DNA of 64,000 bases from JAGQRJ01 sp041402045 (lineage in GTDB: Bacteria; Planctomycetota; J058). A program made the translations under genes and the position numbers. The DNA lies in the NCBI GenBank assembly GCA_041402045.1, contig JAWKSZ010000018.1, positions 1 to 64,000 on the forward strand, in the 5' to 3' direction. This document shows positions 55,810-64,000 of this stretch, piece by piece (the first letter of the stretch is position 1; each line of letters opens with the position of its first letter). Under the pieces are notes generated by a model, which had not been told where the DNA came from, did no database searches, and saw only the letters and a list, made by a program, of their open reading frames with translations.

Positions 55810-56985
55810 TTAACGGCGTCGACGCGCGGCCTCGAGCACGTGAGGCTTGAGCAGGTAGCCGAAGCCCGCGCGCTCGAGGCGCAGCACGAGCTCGGCGTGG
55901 GTCGTGCCCAGCCCGGCGGCGGTGGCCTCGAGGTCCCAGCGGTGCTCGGCGAGCTGGCGCAGGAGGAACGCGCGTCGGGTCTGGGCCGCGGTCAGGCGGA
56001 AGGTCTTGAGGTACTCGAGGGTCCCGTCGTCGCGCAGAATGCACTCGCCCACGTGGGCCTCGCCGTCGAGGGCGAAGGTGGGGAGGAAGCGCAGGAGCTC
56101 GAAGGCCCCCAGGCGGTAGATCCGCTGGGCCTCGAGGGGCAGCCGGAACAAGCCCCCCGCGAGCTCGCGGCCCTGGGTGGCCCAGGCCGCGCGCACCTCG
56201 GCCAGGGCGCTCCGCAGCCCGTCCAGGGTCTCGACCCCGTCCAGGCTCCAGGGCGGCGTGAGGTCCCCCGCCTGGTCGTAGAGCCCGGCGTAGCGCGCGA
56301 TCAGGTCGCCGTAGACGTCCTCGAGCAGCGAGCGGTGCAGGCGGCGGTAGTCCTCGGGGTGCGGGACCACGAAGGCCGAGGCCAGGGCGTCGGCCACGAA
56401 CACCAGGACCCCGCACTGTCCGGGGTGGATCTCGAACCCGCGCAGCGCGTCCGCGAGCCCCTCCACCACACGGCCGGGGGTCACGCGCTCGCGGCGCGGG
56501 GTCAGCCCTCGGCGCAGAGCGTGGTCCGAGTACTCGCTCCACGCGCGGTCGGGGCCGTTGAACTGCAGCGCCAGGTAGCCCTCGAGGGCCAGGTGCAGGG
56601 GCAAGAAGCGCAGGCGCTGGGCGTCGTCGCGGCGCACCATGCGCGCCATGACCCGCACCGAGCACGCCCCCAGGTCGAAGCGCTTGCCGTCGCGGCGCGA
56701 GAGCCGCCCGCCGTAGACCGCCGCGGCTTGTCCGGACGTGCCCCAGGACACGACCAGGCCGTGGGGCACGTAGCTGCAGTAGACCGCGCGGGCGGCGTTG
56801 CCCTTGCCGCCGCCGAGGTCGACCACCGCGGCCTCCTCCCCGTAGCGCTGGAGCCCGAGGCGCAGGTCCTCGCGCACCTCGGCGCGCAGGAGCGGCACGA
56901 GCCGGATCGCGCCCAGGACCTGGGGGGCGCCCGGGGTCAGGCCCTGGAGCGCGGCGAGGTCGAGGGTCGTCCGCTTGCTGCTCAC
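55810..56985 (-). CDS. ARPP-type conserved protein, partner of the vWA/TROVE-like protein
   Basis: A 391-residue protein. Its first 250 residues follow a conserved bacterial family I associate with the ARPP domains (named for association with ARG and rhodanese-phosphatase proteins): QVLGAIRLVPLLR, VVDLGGG, YVPHGLVVSWGTSGQ, LRFLPLHLALEGYLALQFNG, WSEYSDHALRRGL, FEIHPGQCGVLVFVADALAS, FVVPHPEDYRRLHRSLLEDV. The rest (about 270-391) is helical and ends with a Fis-like helix-turn-helix-looking stretch (HRWDLEATAAGLGTTHAELV). GTG start overlaps the stop of the vWA gene by 4 bp (GTGA), so the pair is co-translated. Function unknown; the family name is from memory and should be checked. Confidence 0.7.
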   Translation of the reverse strand: MSSKRTTLDLAALQGLTPGAPQVLGAIRLVPLLRAEVREDLRLGLQRYGEEAAVVDLGGGKGNAARAVYCSYVPHGLVVSWGTSGQAAAVYGGRLSRRDGKRFDLGACSVRVMARMVRRDDAQRLRFLPLHLALEGYLALQFNGPDRAWSEYSDHALRRGLTPRRERVTPGRVVEGLADALRGFEIHPGQCGVLVFVADALASAFVVPHPEDYRRLHRSLLEDVYGDLIARYAGLYDQAGDLTPPWSLDGVETLDGLRSALAEVRAAWATQGRELAGGLFRLPLEAQRIYRLGAFELLRFLPTFALDGEAHVGECILRDDGTLEYLKTFRLTAAQTRRAFLLRQLAEHRWDLEATAAGLGTTHAELVLRLERAGFGYLLKPHVLEAARRRR

Positions 56986-58409
56986 GCGCCCTCCCCCACG
57001 AAGGCCCGGGCCCGGGCGGCGAGGTAGGCCTCGAGCTCCGCCAGGGGCGCCGAGCCGTCGACGAAGCGCGCGAAGCCCAGGAGCGTGGGCAGGTCCTCGG
57101 CGTCGCGCACGCCCACGGTCGGGAGCTCGGGCCCCAGGGTCCGGGGCTCGTAGTCGTCGGCGTCGAACACCGGGTTCACGTGGACCACGGACACGCGGTG
57201 CTCGGGGTCGATCCGCGCGCGGAAGGCGTCGAGCAGGCGCGCCGCGGCCCCCGGCGGGTCGTTCTCGAACCCGTCGGAGACGATCACGACCAGCTCGGGC
57301 TCCCAGGCCAGGGCCTCGAGCAGGGGGTCGGCGAGGTTCGTCGCCCCCCGGGGCTCGACGAGCAGGGCGTCCTCGCAGGGCAGCGTCCAGAACTCGCGAT
57401 ACTCGTTCGACGCCCGGCGCAAGAGCGCGCTCGCCGCGAGGGCGACCCCCAGCGGGCGGCGGCGCTTGGCGCTGCTGCCCGAGCTGCTGTAGCTGCGGTC
57501 GAGGACCGCCGCCACGCGCCCCAGCCGAGCCGGCGCCTTGTTCAGCGCGCGCCCGGCCGCCGCGTGCAGGGCGTCTGCGAACTCCGCCCGCCGCGCCTCG
57601 CGCTCGGCGTGGGGCCGCGAGAGCAGGTAGAGCGCGAGCTTGGTCAGCGGCGCCCGGGTCAGGTCGACCTCGAGGCGCCCTCCGCTGCGGGCCTGGGCCT
57701 GTTGCAGGCGCAGGCGCTCGGCCTGGGTCAGACGCGGCTCGATCTTGGCCAGGAACGTGGCCCGCGGCACGCCGTGCTTCTGGGCCAGGCCCTCGGCCAC
57801 GGTGTAGGGCAGCTCGTAGAGCGCCTGCTGGCTGTAGTGCGCGCGGCGGTAGGCGTCGAGCAGCGGGTTTTGGTACGCCGCCGGCTGCCCGCGCCGGAAC
57901 ACGAACGCGCGCAGCTCGTCCTCGAGGTCGAGGTGCGCGTGGGCGGCGGCGGCGTTGACCTTGGCCCGGTACTTGACCGCGTCGAAGGCCGGGTCCGGGC
58001 GCCCGGCGAGGTAGTCGCGGATCGTGGCTCGGGTGCGGCGGTTGTTGACCCGCTCGCGACGCAGGCGCGCGAACAGGCGCAGCACCCGCTGCGGCGGCAG
58101 CCCGCGCAGGCAGGCGCGGATCAGCGCGTTCTCCTCCGCGCGGAAGTCGGCCGGCGTGTCGCGCCCGCTCCCCAGCAGGTTGAACACGATCTGCGCCTGG
58201 TTGAAGTGGTTGATCCCCACCGCGAGCACCCGCGCGTACAGCCGGCGGTAGTTGCCCAGGATGTACTCGTGCAGGAAGCGGATCGAGACCGCCTGCCCGT
58301 GCACGTCGCTGTAGAACTCGTCCTGCCGCGTGCAGGCGAAGCAGGCGTTCACGAACTGCACGAGGTCCTCCCGGGCCACCCGCCGCGTGCGTCCCTCCTC
58401 GGCCTTCAC
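56982..58409 (-). CDS. vWA-domain protein with TROVE/Ro60-like helical N-terminus
   Basis: A 475-residue protein. The N-terminal 280 residues are alpha-helical repeats (LVQFVNACFACTRQDEFYSD; ACLRGLPPQRVLRLFARLRR; RVNNRRTRATIRDYLAGRP), the layout of the TROVE ring of Ro60 proteins. A von Willebrand A domain follows with an intact MIDAS (VLDRSYSSSGSS, D-x-S-x-S near 303), ELVVIVSDGFENDPPG and VSVVHVNPVFDADDY. Ro60 binds Y RNA and misfolded RNAs; RNA binding here is inference. GTG start with GGAGGG. Overlaps the ARPP-like gene by 4 bp, forming a two-gene operon. No Y-RNA-like sequence was recognised in the flanking gaps. Confidence 0.75.
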   Translation of the reverse strand: MKAEEGRTRRVAREDLVQFVNACFACTRQDEFYSDVHGQAVSIRFLHEYILGNYRRLYARVLAVGINHFNQAQIVFNLLGSGRDTPADFRAEENALIRACLRGLPPQRVLRLFARLRRERVNNRRTRATIRDYLAGRPDPAFDAVKYRAKVNAAAAHAHLDLEDELRAFVFRRGQPAAYQNPLLDAYRRAHYSQQALYELPYTVAEGLAQKHGVPRATFLAKIEPRLTQAERLRLQQAQARSGGRLEVDLTRAPLTKLALYLLSRPHAEREARRAEFADALHAAAGRALNKAPARLGRVAAVLDRSYSSSGSSAKRRRPLGVALAASALLRRASNEYREFWTLPCEDALLVEPRGATNLADPLLEALAWEPELVVIVSDGFENDPPGAAARLLDAFRARIDPEHRVSVVHVNPVFDADDYEPRTLGPELPTVGVRDAEDLPTLLGFARFVDGSAPLAELEAYLAARARAFVGEGA

Positions 58410-58562
58410 GTGCGTCCCTCCTTCACGCCCGGCGCCTCGCGCAGGCGCTCGCCCCCGAGCCCCGTCTCTCCCCAGAGCGAACCTGCTGCCAGCGCTGACC
58501 GCTCCGCGGCTCGGAAAACCATGCGTCGTTCCCTTCTCCGGCGGACACGGCCCGGCTCCCGC

Positions 58563-58589
58563 GGGCGGGGATAAACCCCGCCCCTACCC
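58563..58589 (+). repeat. GGGCGGGGATAAACCCCGCCC element core
   Basis: gggcggggataaaccccgcccctaccc, an imperfect palindrome matching the arms of the element at 4154-4584. It is in the 983-bp gap between the divergent vWA and histidine-kinase genes, which has no gene. Confidence 0.75.
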
Positions 58590-58714
58590 CTGTGTGGGCC
58601 CACGCGCCGGGTTTGGGAGGCTCTGCCGATTCGAGCCTCGGTGGCGAAGATCGTGCCGAACACCTGTGGGGCACATCCCACCACGGGCTCAGCCCCGGGG
58701 CCTAACGCGTCCAG

Positions 58715-59125
58715 CAGCGTCTTCGTCATGCGGGGCCCCCCCTCTCTCCCACGCGGCGCGTCCGGCGAGCGGCGCAGCCGGGCGCGCGAGCCCTTGGGGT
58801 GAGGGCTCTGCAGCAGCGTCTTCGTCATGCGGGCGCCCCCCCTCCTCCCACGCGGCGCGCCCGGCGAGCGGCGCAGCCGCGAGCGCGCGCAGCTGCCGGC
58901 GAAGCCGGCCGCGAGCCCCTTGGGGGTGAGCCCGGGGGCTTTGCCCCGAGGGCGAGGGGGTCTGGCAGCGTCTTCGTCATGCGGGCGCCCCCCTCCTCCC
59001 ACGCGGCACGTCCGGCGAGCGGCGCAGCCGCGAGCGCGCGCGGCCGGCGAAGCCGGCCGCGAGCCCCTTGGGGGTGAGCCCGAGGGGCTTTGCCCCGAGG
59101 GCGAGGGGTCTGGGACAGACCCCCT
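58715..59125 (-). repeat. Three degenerate tandem copies of a 100-160-bp intergenic element
   Basis: The anchor cagcgtcttcgtcatgcgg occurs at 58715, 58814 and 58966. Each is followed by cctcccacgcggc.cgtccggcgagcggcgcagcc and the stems gccggcgaagccggc, cgagccccttgggggtgagcc and ggggctttgcccc. The last copy ends with the hairpin gggtctgggacagacccc. Read on the minus strand it is the 24997 element. The rest of the gap (59126-59392) has an inverted repeat gctttccgagggctc/gagccctcggaaagc at 59147-59180. Confidence 0.85.
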
Positions 59126-59392
59126 GAAAACACAGCTGCCGGACCGCTTTCCGAGGGCTCTTCGAGCCCTCGGAAAGCGGCCCGGGAGGAGAGGTGCGAC
59201 CAGCTAGCAAAGCTTCAGAGGCGTTGTTCGGAAGTCCCACCGAAGTCCCACGGGCCATGAGCAGCGTAGCCATGGCGCGCGAACCGCGCCCGGCCTCCCT
59301 CCTCGACCCCCGCCGGCCCCTGCCTGTCGTTCGCGACGTCCCCGTGGCACCGTCCACCGCGGTCGCTACCTTACGGCTTGGAGGAATCCGTC

Positions 59393-60619
59393 GTGTCCTA
59401 CACACCTCGAGAGACGGCCTTCGGTCACTTGCGCGACGTCGCGGCCGCGCTGCGCGGTCAGGGGGACGACCGTTTCGCCGCGTTCCTCGAGCAGGCCAAC
59501 CTGCTGTTCGGAACCGAGTTCGGGATCGTGAGCCGGATCGAGGGCGAGGTCTACGAGGTCCAGCATTGCGCCGGCGGTGCGGGGCTCACCCCCGGCATGC
59601 GCTTCACCCTGGGCCGCACCTACTGCTCGCTGACCCTCGAGGCCGGGGACCTGGTCTCGATCCACGCCATGGGTCAGGGACCCCACGCCACGCACCCCTG
59701 CTACGCCGACCACGCGCTGGAGACGGCTCATCGGGATCCCGCTCACGGTGCGCGGCGCGCCTACGGGACCCTCAACTTCTCGGCGCGCGCCGCGCGGGAC
59801 GAGGCCTGGAGCGAGGCCGAGTGCTGCCTGGTGCGGATCCTGGCCTCCCTGGTCGAGGCCAGCCTCGAGGCGCGGGACCTCGAGGACCGGGTCGCGGGGG
59901 CCACGACCTCCCTCGAGCGCACGTCGCGCGCGCTGGACGCCTCCAACCGCGAGCTGGAGCGCTTCGCCCTGGTCGCCGCCCACGACCTCCAGGCGCCGCT
60001 GCGCACGGTGAGCTCGTTCTCCAAGCTCCTCTCCGAGCGCTACGGCGACCGGCTCGACGCCACCGCGCAGACCTGGCTCGGCTTCATGCAGCAGGCCTCC
60101 ACCCGCATGCAGACCCTGGTGCGTGACCTGCTCAGCTACTCGCGGCTGGGCGCCAAGGAGTTGGCGCAGGTCGAGGTGAACCTCGAGCACTGCCTGCTGC
60201 GGGTCACCCATGAACTGCGCGACGCGATCGCTCGGGCCCAGGCAGAGGTCACCTACGACCCGCTGCCGAGCGTCGTGGGCGACGGGGACGCGCTGCAGGT
60301 GGCGTTCCTGGCCCTGATCCACAACGTCCTGGCCTACGCTGGCGACGCCCCCCCGCGAGCGCACGTGAGCGCGACCCGCGACGGCGCGCGCTGGGTCGTG
60401 GCCGTCGCCGACGAGGGCCTGGGGATCGAGCCCGAGTTCCAGGCCGAGGTGTTCGAGCCCTTCCGCCGCCTGCACACCCCGGAGGCGATCCCCGGCAGCG
60501 GCCTGGGGCTGCCCACGGTGCGCCGAGTCGCCGAGGCCCACGGAGGCGAGGCCTGGCTCGAGTCGCACCCCGGACGCGGGACCACCGTGTTCCTCGCGCT
60601 CCCCGCCTTCGAGGGCTGA
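59393..60619 (+). CDS. GAF-domain sensor histidine kinase
   Basis: A 408-residue cytoplasmic histidine kinase. GAF domain about 25-165 (FAAFLEQANLLFGTEFGIVS ... RTYCSLTLEAGDLVSIHAMG ... YGTLNFSARA). A coiled linker follows, then the dimerisation/phospho-acceptor helix with VAAHDLQAPLRTVSSFSKLL (His), the N-box LIHNVLAYAG, G1 VADEGLGIEPEF, F-box VFEPFRRLHTP and G2 GSGLGLPTVRRVAEAHGG. Between about 59725 and 59761 the frame is shifted: the +1 reading LIGIPLTVRGAP is the expected GAF sequence, so two compensating indels are likely. GTG at 59393 has GGAGGA eight bases upstream; TACCTT at 59367-59372 may be the -10 box. No response regulator adjacent. Confidence 0.9.
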   Translation: MSYTPRETAFGHLRDVAAALRGQGDDRFAAFLEQANLLFGTEFGIVSRIEGEVYEVQHCAGGAGLTPGMRFTLGRTYCSLTLEAGDLVSIHAMGQGPHATHPCYADHALETAHRDPAHGARRAYGTLNFSARAARDEAWSEAECCLVRILASLVEASLEARDLEDRVAGATTSLERTSRALDASNRELERFALVAAHDLQAPLRTVSSFSKLLSERYGDRLDATAQTWLGFMQQASTRMQTLVRDLLSYSRLGAKELAQVEVNLEHCLLRVTHELRDAIARAQAEVTYDPLPSVVGDGDALQVAFLALIHNVLAYAGDAPPRAHVSATRDGARWVVAVADEGLGIEPEFQAEVFEPFRRLHTPEAIPGSGLGLPTVRRVAEAHGGEAWLESHPGRGTTVFLALPAFEG

Positions 60620-60922
60620 GTGCGCCCCGCCACCGCCCTCGCCCTGGCCGCCCTCGCGCTGAACCTGGCGACCGCCGCGCTCTACGCGTGGGACAAGCGC
60701 GCCGCGCGCCTGCAGCGCTGGCGCGTCTCGGAGCGCACGCTCCTCGGCGCGGCGCTCCTCGGCGGCTGGCCCGGGGCGTGGGCGAGCATGTCCCTCGTGC
60801 GCCACAAGACGCAGAAGCGCTCGTTCCGCCTGCGCCTCGCGGCGATCACGGGGGTGTGGCTGCTCGCCCTCGGCGCCTTCGCGTGGCTGCGCTTCGCGCC
60901 GGCCGACGCGTGGCCGTACTGA
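60620..60922 (+). CDS. DUF1294 small membrane protein
   Basis: A 100-residue protein with three hydrophobic segments (TALALAALALNLATAALYAW; LLGAALLGGWPGAWASM; ITGVWLLALGAFAWLRF). The central motif YAWDKRAARLQRWRVSERTL and GGWPGAWASMSLVRHKTQKR (family K-x-x-K/F) are typical of DUF1294. Function unknown. GTG start directly follows the histidine-kinase stop, so the two are likely co-transcribed. Confidence 0.88.
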   Translation: MRPATALALAALALNLATAALYAWDKRAARLQRWRVSERTLLGAALLGGWPGAWASMSLVRHKTQKRSFRLRLAAITGVWLLALGAFAWLRFAPADAWPY

Positions 60923-60962
60923 GCCGCGCCCGTCGGTCGCCAGACACCTGGCCGGCGCGAGC

Positions 60963-61013
60963 GACCCTGTCGCGGCGGTGCGCGGCGGACCCTGTGGCGG
61001 CGGTGCGGAGGCG
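60963..61013 (+). repeat. Direct duplication of a 25-26-bp unit
   Basis: gaccctgtcgcggcggtgcg... repeated immediately as gaccctgtggcggcggtgcg. The surrounding 421-bp gap (60923-61343) otherwise holds only GC-rich inverted repeats (ggcgttgcgtctc ... gagacgcgcaac ... acgcaacgcc near 61196-61260) and no gene. Confidence 0.7.
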
Positions 61014-61343
61014 GAGCGAGGGTCTCGAACCCTCGAGGCGTGCAGGTGCGTCGCGCCCTCTGCGGTAAAGAGCATTTGCCCGCCTCGCGCGGCGGTGACG
61101 CGCGCCTCTCGAGGCGCAGTGTGCGCGCAGCGCACGCGCACGCTCGGTCTCTTTCGCGGTCGCTTCACGGCGTGCGGCGCGCGCACGAACTCGCGGGCGT
61201 TGCGTCTCGCCGCCGCGCGCGGCGTGGGCGCTGAGACGCGCAACTCGCACGCAACGCCGCCTTACGGCTCTTCTTGGTTTCTTCTCGAACTTGCTCGCAC
61301 GAACCGCAGAGAGGCGGGGCTATTGGCGACACGAGGAGGAACC

Positions 61344-62519
61344 GTGACCCGCCGCGCTCGCACGCACCGCTCTCAGGCTCGCGCCGACGTCGCCCCCCGC
61401 GTCGCCCCCGCGTCCTGGCAGGCGCTGGGCGCGTTGGGCGCCGGGGTGGCGCTGGCCTTCGGCCTCGGCCTGGTGAGCGGGCGCGCGCTCGAGCCGGCGC
61501 CCGAGCTCGCGGACGCGCCGAGCGGCGCGGCGCGGGTCGCGCCCAGCGCCGCGCGCGTCGCGCCCCGCGAGCCCGTCGCGATCCGAGCCCCGCGCGCACG
61601 AGGACGCGCAGGGCTGCGAGGAGGCGGAGCCGACCGCCGCCGCGCCCCGGTCGCCGACAGCGAATGCGACGCGTTCGACGAGCAGCTGCTCACCGCGCGT
61701 GAGCTCGTGGCGCGGGGCCCGGCCGCGACCCTCGCGGCCCTGCGCAGCGGCGACCGCGACGCCCTGGCCTGGATCAGCGGCGAGCTGGTCGAGGCCCCGG
61801 CCAACCTCTGCGCGCCGGAGCTGATCGAGGGGCTGCGCGCCCTGGCCGCCGACCCCAGCCTGGAGGAGGGGCGGCGGGTCCTGGCCCTCGAGCTCCTGAG
61901 CAGCTCCCCCGCCGCCGACGCCGGCGCGGTCGAGACCCTGGGCGAGCTGGCGGGGCGCGACGCCGACCGCGGGCTGCGCGGCGTGGCCCTCGACGCGCTG
62001 TGCGCGCTGGCCGCGAGCCGCGAGGACCTGCGCGCGCCGCTGCGCGCCGCGCTGCTCGCGGGCGCGGAGGGCGCGGGCGACGCGGCGCAGCGCGCCACCG
62101 CGCTCGGGACCGTCACCAGTCACGGCGCCAGCGCGAGCGAGCTGGAGGCGATCGCGCGGCACCTCGACGACGGCGACGCCGGGGTGCGCGCGGCCGCGGC
62201 CGCGGCCCTCGCGGACAGCGACGCCAGCGGGCGCGCGCGCGTGCTCGCTGCCCTCGAGCGGACCCTCGAGCGCGAGGCCGACGCCGACGCCGCGCGGGCG
62301 GCCCTGGCCACCGCGCTGCAGGTGGCGCGCGGCGACGCCGACGCCGTGCTGGCGCGGCTGGCCAGCGCCCCCGCCGTCCTGAACCACCGGGACCTGCAGC
62401 AGCAGGTCCTCGACTATCGCCGTGCCCTCGGCGCAGGGGAGACCGACCCGGTCCGGATCCTGCGCGCGCGCGCGGACCTCGTCCACCACCGGTCGATGCA
62501 GCGCGATCACGCCGAGTGA
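61344..62519 (+). CDS. HEAT-repeat-like anchored protein
   Basis: A 391-residue protein. An N-terminal TM/signal-anchor (WQALGALGAGVALAFGLGLV) is followed by an Ala/Pro/Arg linker and, from about 115, helical repeats of the HEAT/armadillo-like kind (ALRSGDRDALAWISGELVEA; GLRGVALDALCALAASREDL; HLDDGDAGVRAAAAAALADS). Residues about 77-105 contain many A-ending codons and look out of frame; the alternative frame reads EPRAHEDAQGCEEAEPTAAA with normal G/C third positions, so a compensating indel pair may lie between about 61575 and 61665. GTG start with acgaggagga. It may serve as an outer protein scaffold. Confidence 0.65.
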   Translation: MTRRARTHRSQARADVAPRVAPASWQALGALGAGVALAFGLGLVSGRALEPAPELADAPSGAARVAPSAARVAPREPVAIRAPRARGRAGLRGGGADRRRAPVADSECDAFDEQLLTARELVARGPAATLAALRSGDRDALAWISGELVEAPANLCAPELIEGLRALAADPSLEEGRRVLALELLSSSPAADAGAVETLGELAGRDADRGLRGVALDALCALAASREDLRAPLRAALLAGAEGAGDAAQRATALGTVTSHGASASELEAIARHLDDGDAGVRAAAAAALADSDASGRARVLAALERTLEREADADAARAALATALQVARGDADAVLARLASAPAVLNHRDLQQQVLDYRRALGAGETDPVRILRARADLVHHRSMQRDHAE

Positions 62520-62566
62520 GCGCGCTGGAGGCACGACCGACGTTTCGATTGCAGGAAGGAAGGCCC

Positions 62567-64000
62567 ATGGTGCCCCCCCGTTTGCTCCCGTGCTTCGTCG
62601 CTGCGGCCGCGTCGCTGCTCCTCGCCCCGAGCGCCCTCGCCGCGCCGCGGCCCACGATCTACCAGCGCCCGGCGGCGCGCGGGAACTACACCCCGTCCAG
62701 CCGCTCGTTCATAAACAAGGTCGTGATCCACAAGGCGCAGGGCGCCAACGCCTCGGGCTGGTTCGCGAACCCCGCGGCCAACGCCAGCGCGCACTACGAC
62801 GTGCACCAGAGCGGCGCGATCTACCAGAGCGTGCAGGACGACGACATCGCCTGGCACGCGGGCAACTCCGCGATCAACCGCGCCTCGATCGGGATCGAGC
62901 ACGGCGGCTTCGCCGAGCGCGCCGACACCACCGACGCCCAGTACCGCAACTCGGCCCGGCTCACCGCCTACCTCTGCTCGCGCTACCGGATTCCGATCGA
63001 CCGCGCGCACCTGATCGGCCACTCCGAGGTCCCGCACCCCCGGCTGGCCGGGGTGTTCGGCGGCTCCAGCCGGCACACCGACCCGGGGCGCCACTGGAAC
63101 TGGACCCACTACCTGAACCTGATCCGCGCTTACTCCAACGGCACCGCGCCGCCCTCGAACCCGGGCCCGGTCGGCCAGCCGACCCTGCGCCAGGGCGACC
63201 GCGGCCCCGCGGTGGCCGAGCTGCAGAACAAGCTGCGCGCCAAGGGCTTCGACCCGGGCCCCAGCGACGGCGTGTTCGGCCCCAACACCGCGGCCAAGGT
63301 CCGCGCGTTCCAGGCGAGCCGCGGGCTGACCGTCGACGGGATCGTCGGACCCCAGACCTGGGGCGCCCTCGGCCAGGGCAGCGCCCCGGCGCCGGCCCCG
63401 GCGCCCGCCCCGTCGGGCGACCCCGTGCTGCGCGTCGGCTCCCGCGGCGCCGCGGTCACCACCCTGCAGAACCTGCTGCGCTCCCGCGGCTTCGACCCGG
63501 GTCCCAGCGACGGCAGCTTCGGCCCCGCCACCCTCTCCGCCGTGCGTCGCTTCCAATCCGCCCGCGGCCTGACCGTCGACGGCGTCGTCGGGCCTCAGAC
63601 CTGGGGCGCCCTGCGCTCGGGCGGCGCGGCCCCGGCCCCCGCCCCGGCTCCGGCCCCCGCCCCGGCGCCGGCGGGTGACCCCACCCTGCGCGTCGGCGCC
63701 CGCGGCCCCGCGGTCACGACGCTGCAGAACCTGCTGCGCACCCGCGGCTTCGACCCCGGCCCCAGCGACGGCAGCTTCGGCCCCGCCACCCTCGCCGCCG
63801 TGCGCCGCTTCCAGTCCGCCCGCGGCCTGACGGTCGACGGGATCGTCGGCCCCCAGACCTGGGGCGCCCTGCGCAGCGGCGGGAGCGCCGCCCCGGCGCC
63901 TGCCCCGACCCCCATGACCGGTCCGGTGCTGCGCCTCGGGGCGCGCGGCAATGACGTGGTCCGCCTGCAGAACGCGCTGCGCTCCAAGGGCTTCGATCCG
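62567..64000 (+). CDS. Secreted N-acetylmuramoyl-L-alanine amidase with peptidoglycan-binding repeats (runs off the window)
   Basis: At least 478 residues; 3' end missing. Signal peptide about 1-26 (AAAASLLLAPSALA). Amidase_2/PGRP-type zinc amidase about 40-185: VVIHKAQGANASGWF (first ligand), ASAHYDVHQSGAIYQSVQDD, IGIEHGGF and LIGHSEVPHP...RHTDPGRHWNW with the remaining His/Asp ligands. Then peptidoglycan-binding (PG_binding_1) repeats at about 206, 288 and 374 with Ala-Pro linkers, and a fourth started near 454. Each has the pattern LRxGxRG..V..LQ, G.FGP.T...VRRFQ and GIVGPQTWGAL. It cuts the amide bond between MurNAc and the stem peptide in the cell envelope. ATG with caggaaggaagg upstream. 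Confidence 0.93.
   Translation, partial: MVPPRLLPCFVAAAASLLLAPSALAAPRPTIYQRPAARGNYTPSSRSFINKVVIHKAQGANASGWFANPAANASAHYDVHQSGAIYQSVQDDDIAWHAGNSAINRASIGIEHGGFAERADTTDAQYRNSARLTAYLCSRYRIPIDRAHLIGHSEVPHPRLAGVFGGSSRHTDPGRHWNWTHYLNLIRAYSNGTAPPSNPGPVGQPTLRQGDRGPAVAELQNKLRAKGFDPGPSDGVFGPNTAAKVRAFQASRGLTVDGIVGPQTWGALGQGSAPAPAPAPAPSGDPVLRVGSRGAAVTTLQNLLRSRGFDPGPSDGSFGPATLSAVRRFQSARGLTVDGVVGPQTWGALRSGGAAPAPAPAPAPAPAPAGDPTLRVGARGPAVTTLQNLLRTRGFDPGPSDGSFGPATLAAVRRFQSARGLTVDGIVGPQTWGALRSGGSAAPAPAPTPMTGPVLRLGARGNDVVRLQNALRSKGFDP

Noticed and set aside
55285..55813. C-terminal extension of RhlE as read
   Set aside because: It comes from a frameshift; the true tail and stop lie in the neighbouring frame and end at 55284.

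Overview
The window is a very GC-rich bacterial chromosome segment in which third codon positions are almost always G or C. It most likely comes from a member of the Planctomycetota. The best taxonomic evidence is the primary sigma factor at 5574-7403, whose regions 1.2 to 4 follow the planctomycete RpoD pattern as I know it from memory. Five Ser/Thr protein kinase genes carrying six kinase domains, a kinase with a formylglycine-enzyme-like tail, and stand-alone type II secretion domains also fit. This assignment is inference; there is no rRNA to confirm it.

Layout. 1-4 kb: a stand-alone GspE N-terminal domain protein, a small protein built from six EVDRLERT repeats, an alpha/beta hydrolase, a hypothetical protein and a decayed four-helix-bundle gene. 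4.15-4.58 kb: an inverted-repeat element holding 26 perfect copies of a 7-bp repeat. 4.9-10.6 kb (minus strand): a housekeeping cluster of a small membrane protein, rsmA, dnaG, rpoD and a zinc-ribbon protein. 10.7-25 kb: an FHA kinase, a secreted PEP/pyruvate-binding protein, PPK2, membrane proteins, acyl-CoA dehydrogenase, Hsp20, an M23 peptidase and a phospholipase D. 25.3-31.8 kb: a double-kinase receptor, a phosphopantetheinyl transferase, a RING-like zinc protein, a UvrD/Rep helicase and a tRNA-CAT. 32.3-39.4 kb: an exporter operon (ABC, HlyD and TolC) followed by a kinase and an HPF-like protein. 39.9-43 kb: a membrane glycosyltransferase and a DUF4139-like protein, both heavily frameshifted. 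43-50.5 kb: an ATP-grasp enzyme, two divergent paralogous kinases and a phosphodiesterase. 51-58.4 kb: hemolysin III, a double Usp protein, a spermidine-synthase-like protein, RhlE, and a two-gene cassette of an ARPP-like protein and a vWA/TROVE-like protein. 59.4-64 kb: a GAF histidine kinase, DUF1294, a HEAT-like protein and an amidase with peptidoglycan-binding repeats that runs off the window.

Two threads run through the window. First, Ser/Thr phosphorylation signalling is dense, and the repeat protein at 765-1160 offers six T-x-x-[D/E] sites that could be kinase targets and FHA ligands. Second, intergenic spaces are filled with dispersed hairpin and inverted-repeat elements rather than recognisable insertion sequences.

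Several conserved genes (rsmA, rhlE, the zinc ribbon, the GAF domain of the histidine kinase, the 40-42.6 kb pair) carry single-base indels, some in compensating pairs. This looks more like consensus error in the assembly than true gene decay. Positions are read by eye, and family names come from motif recognition without database searches.
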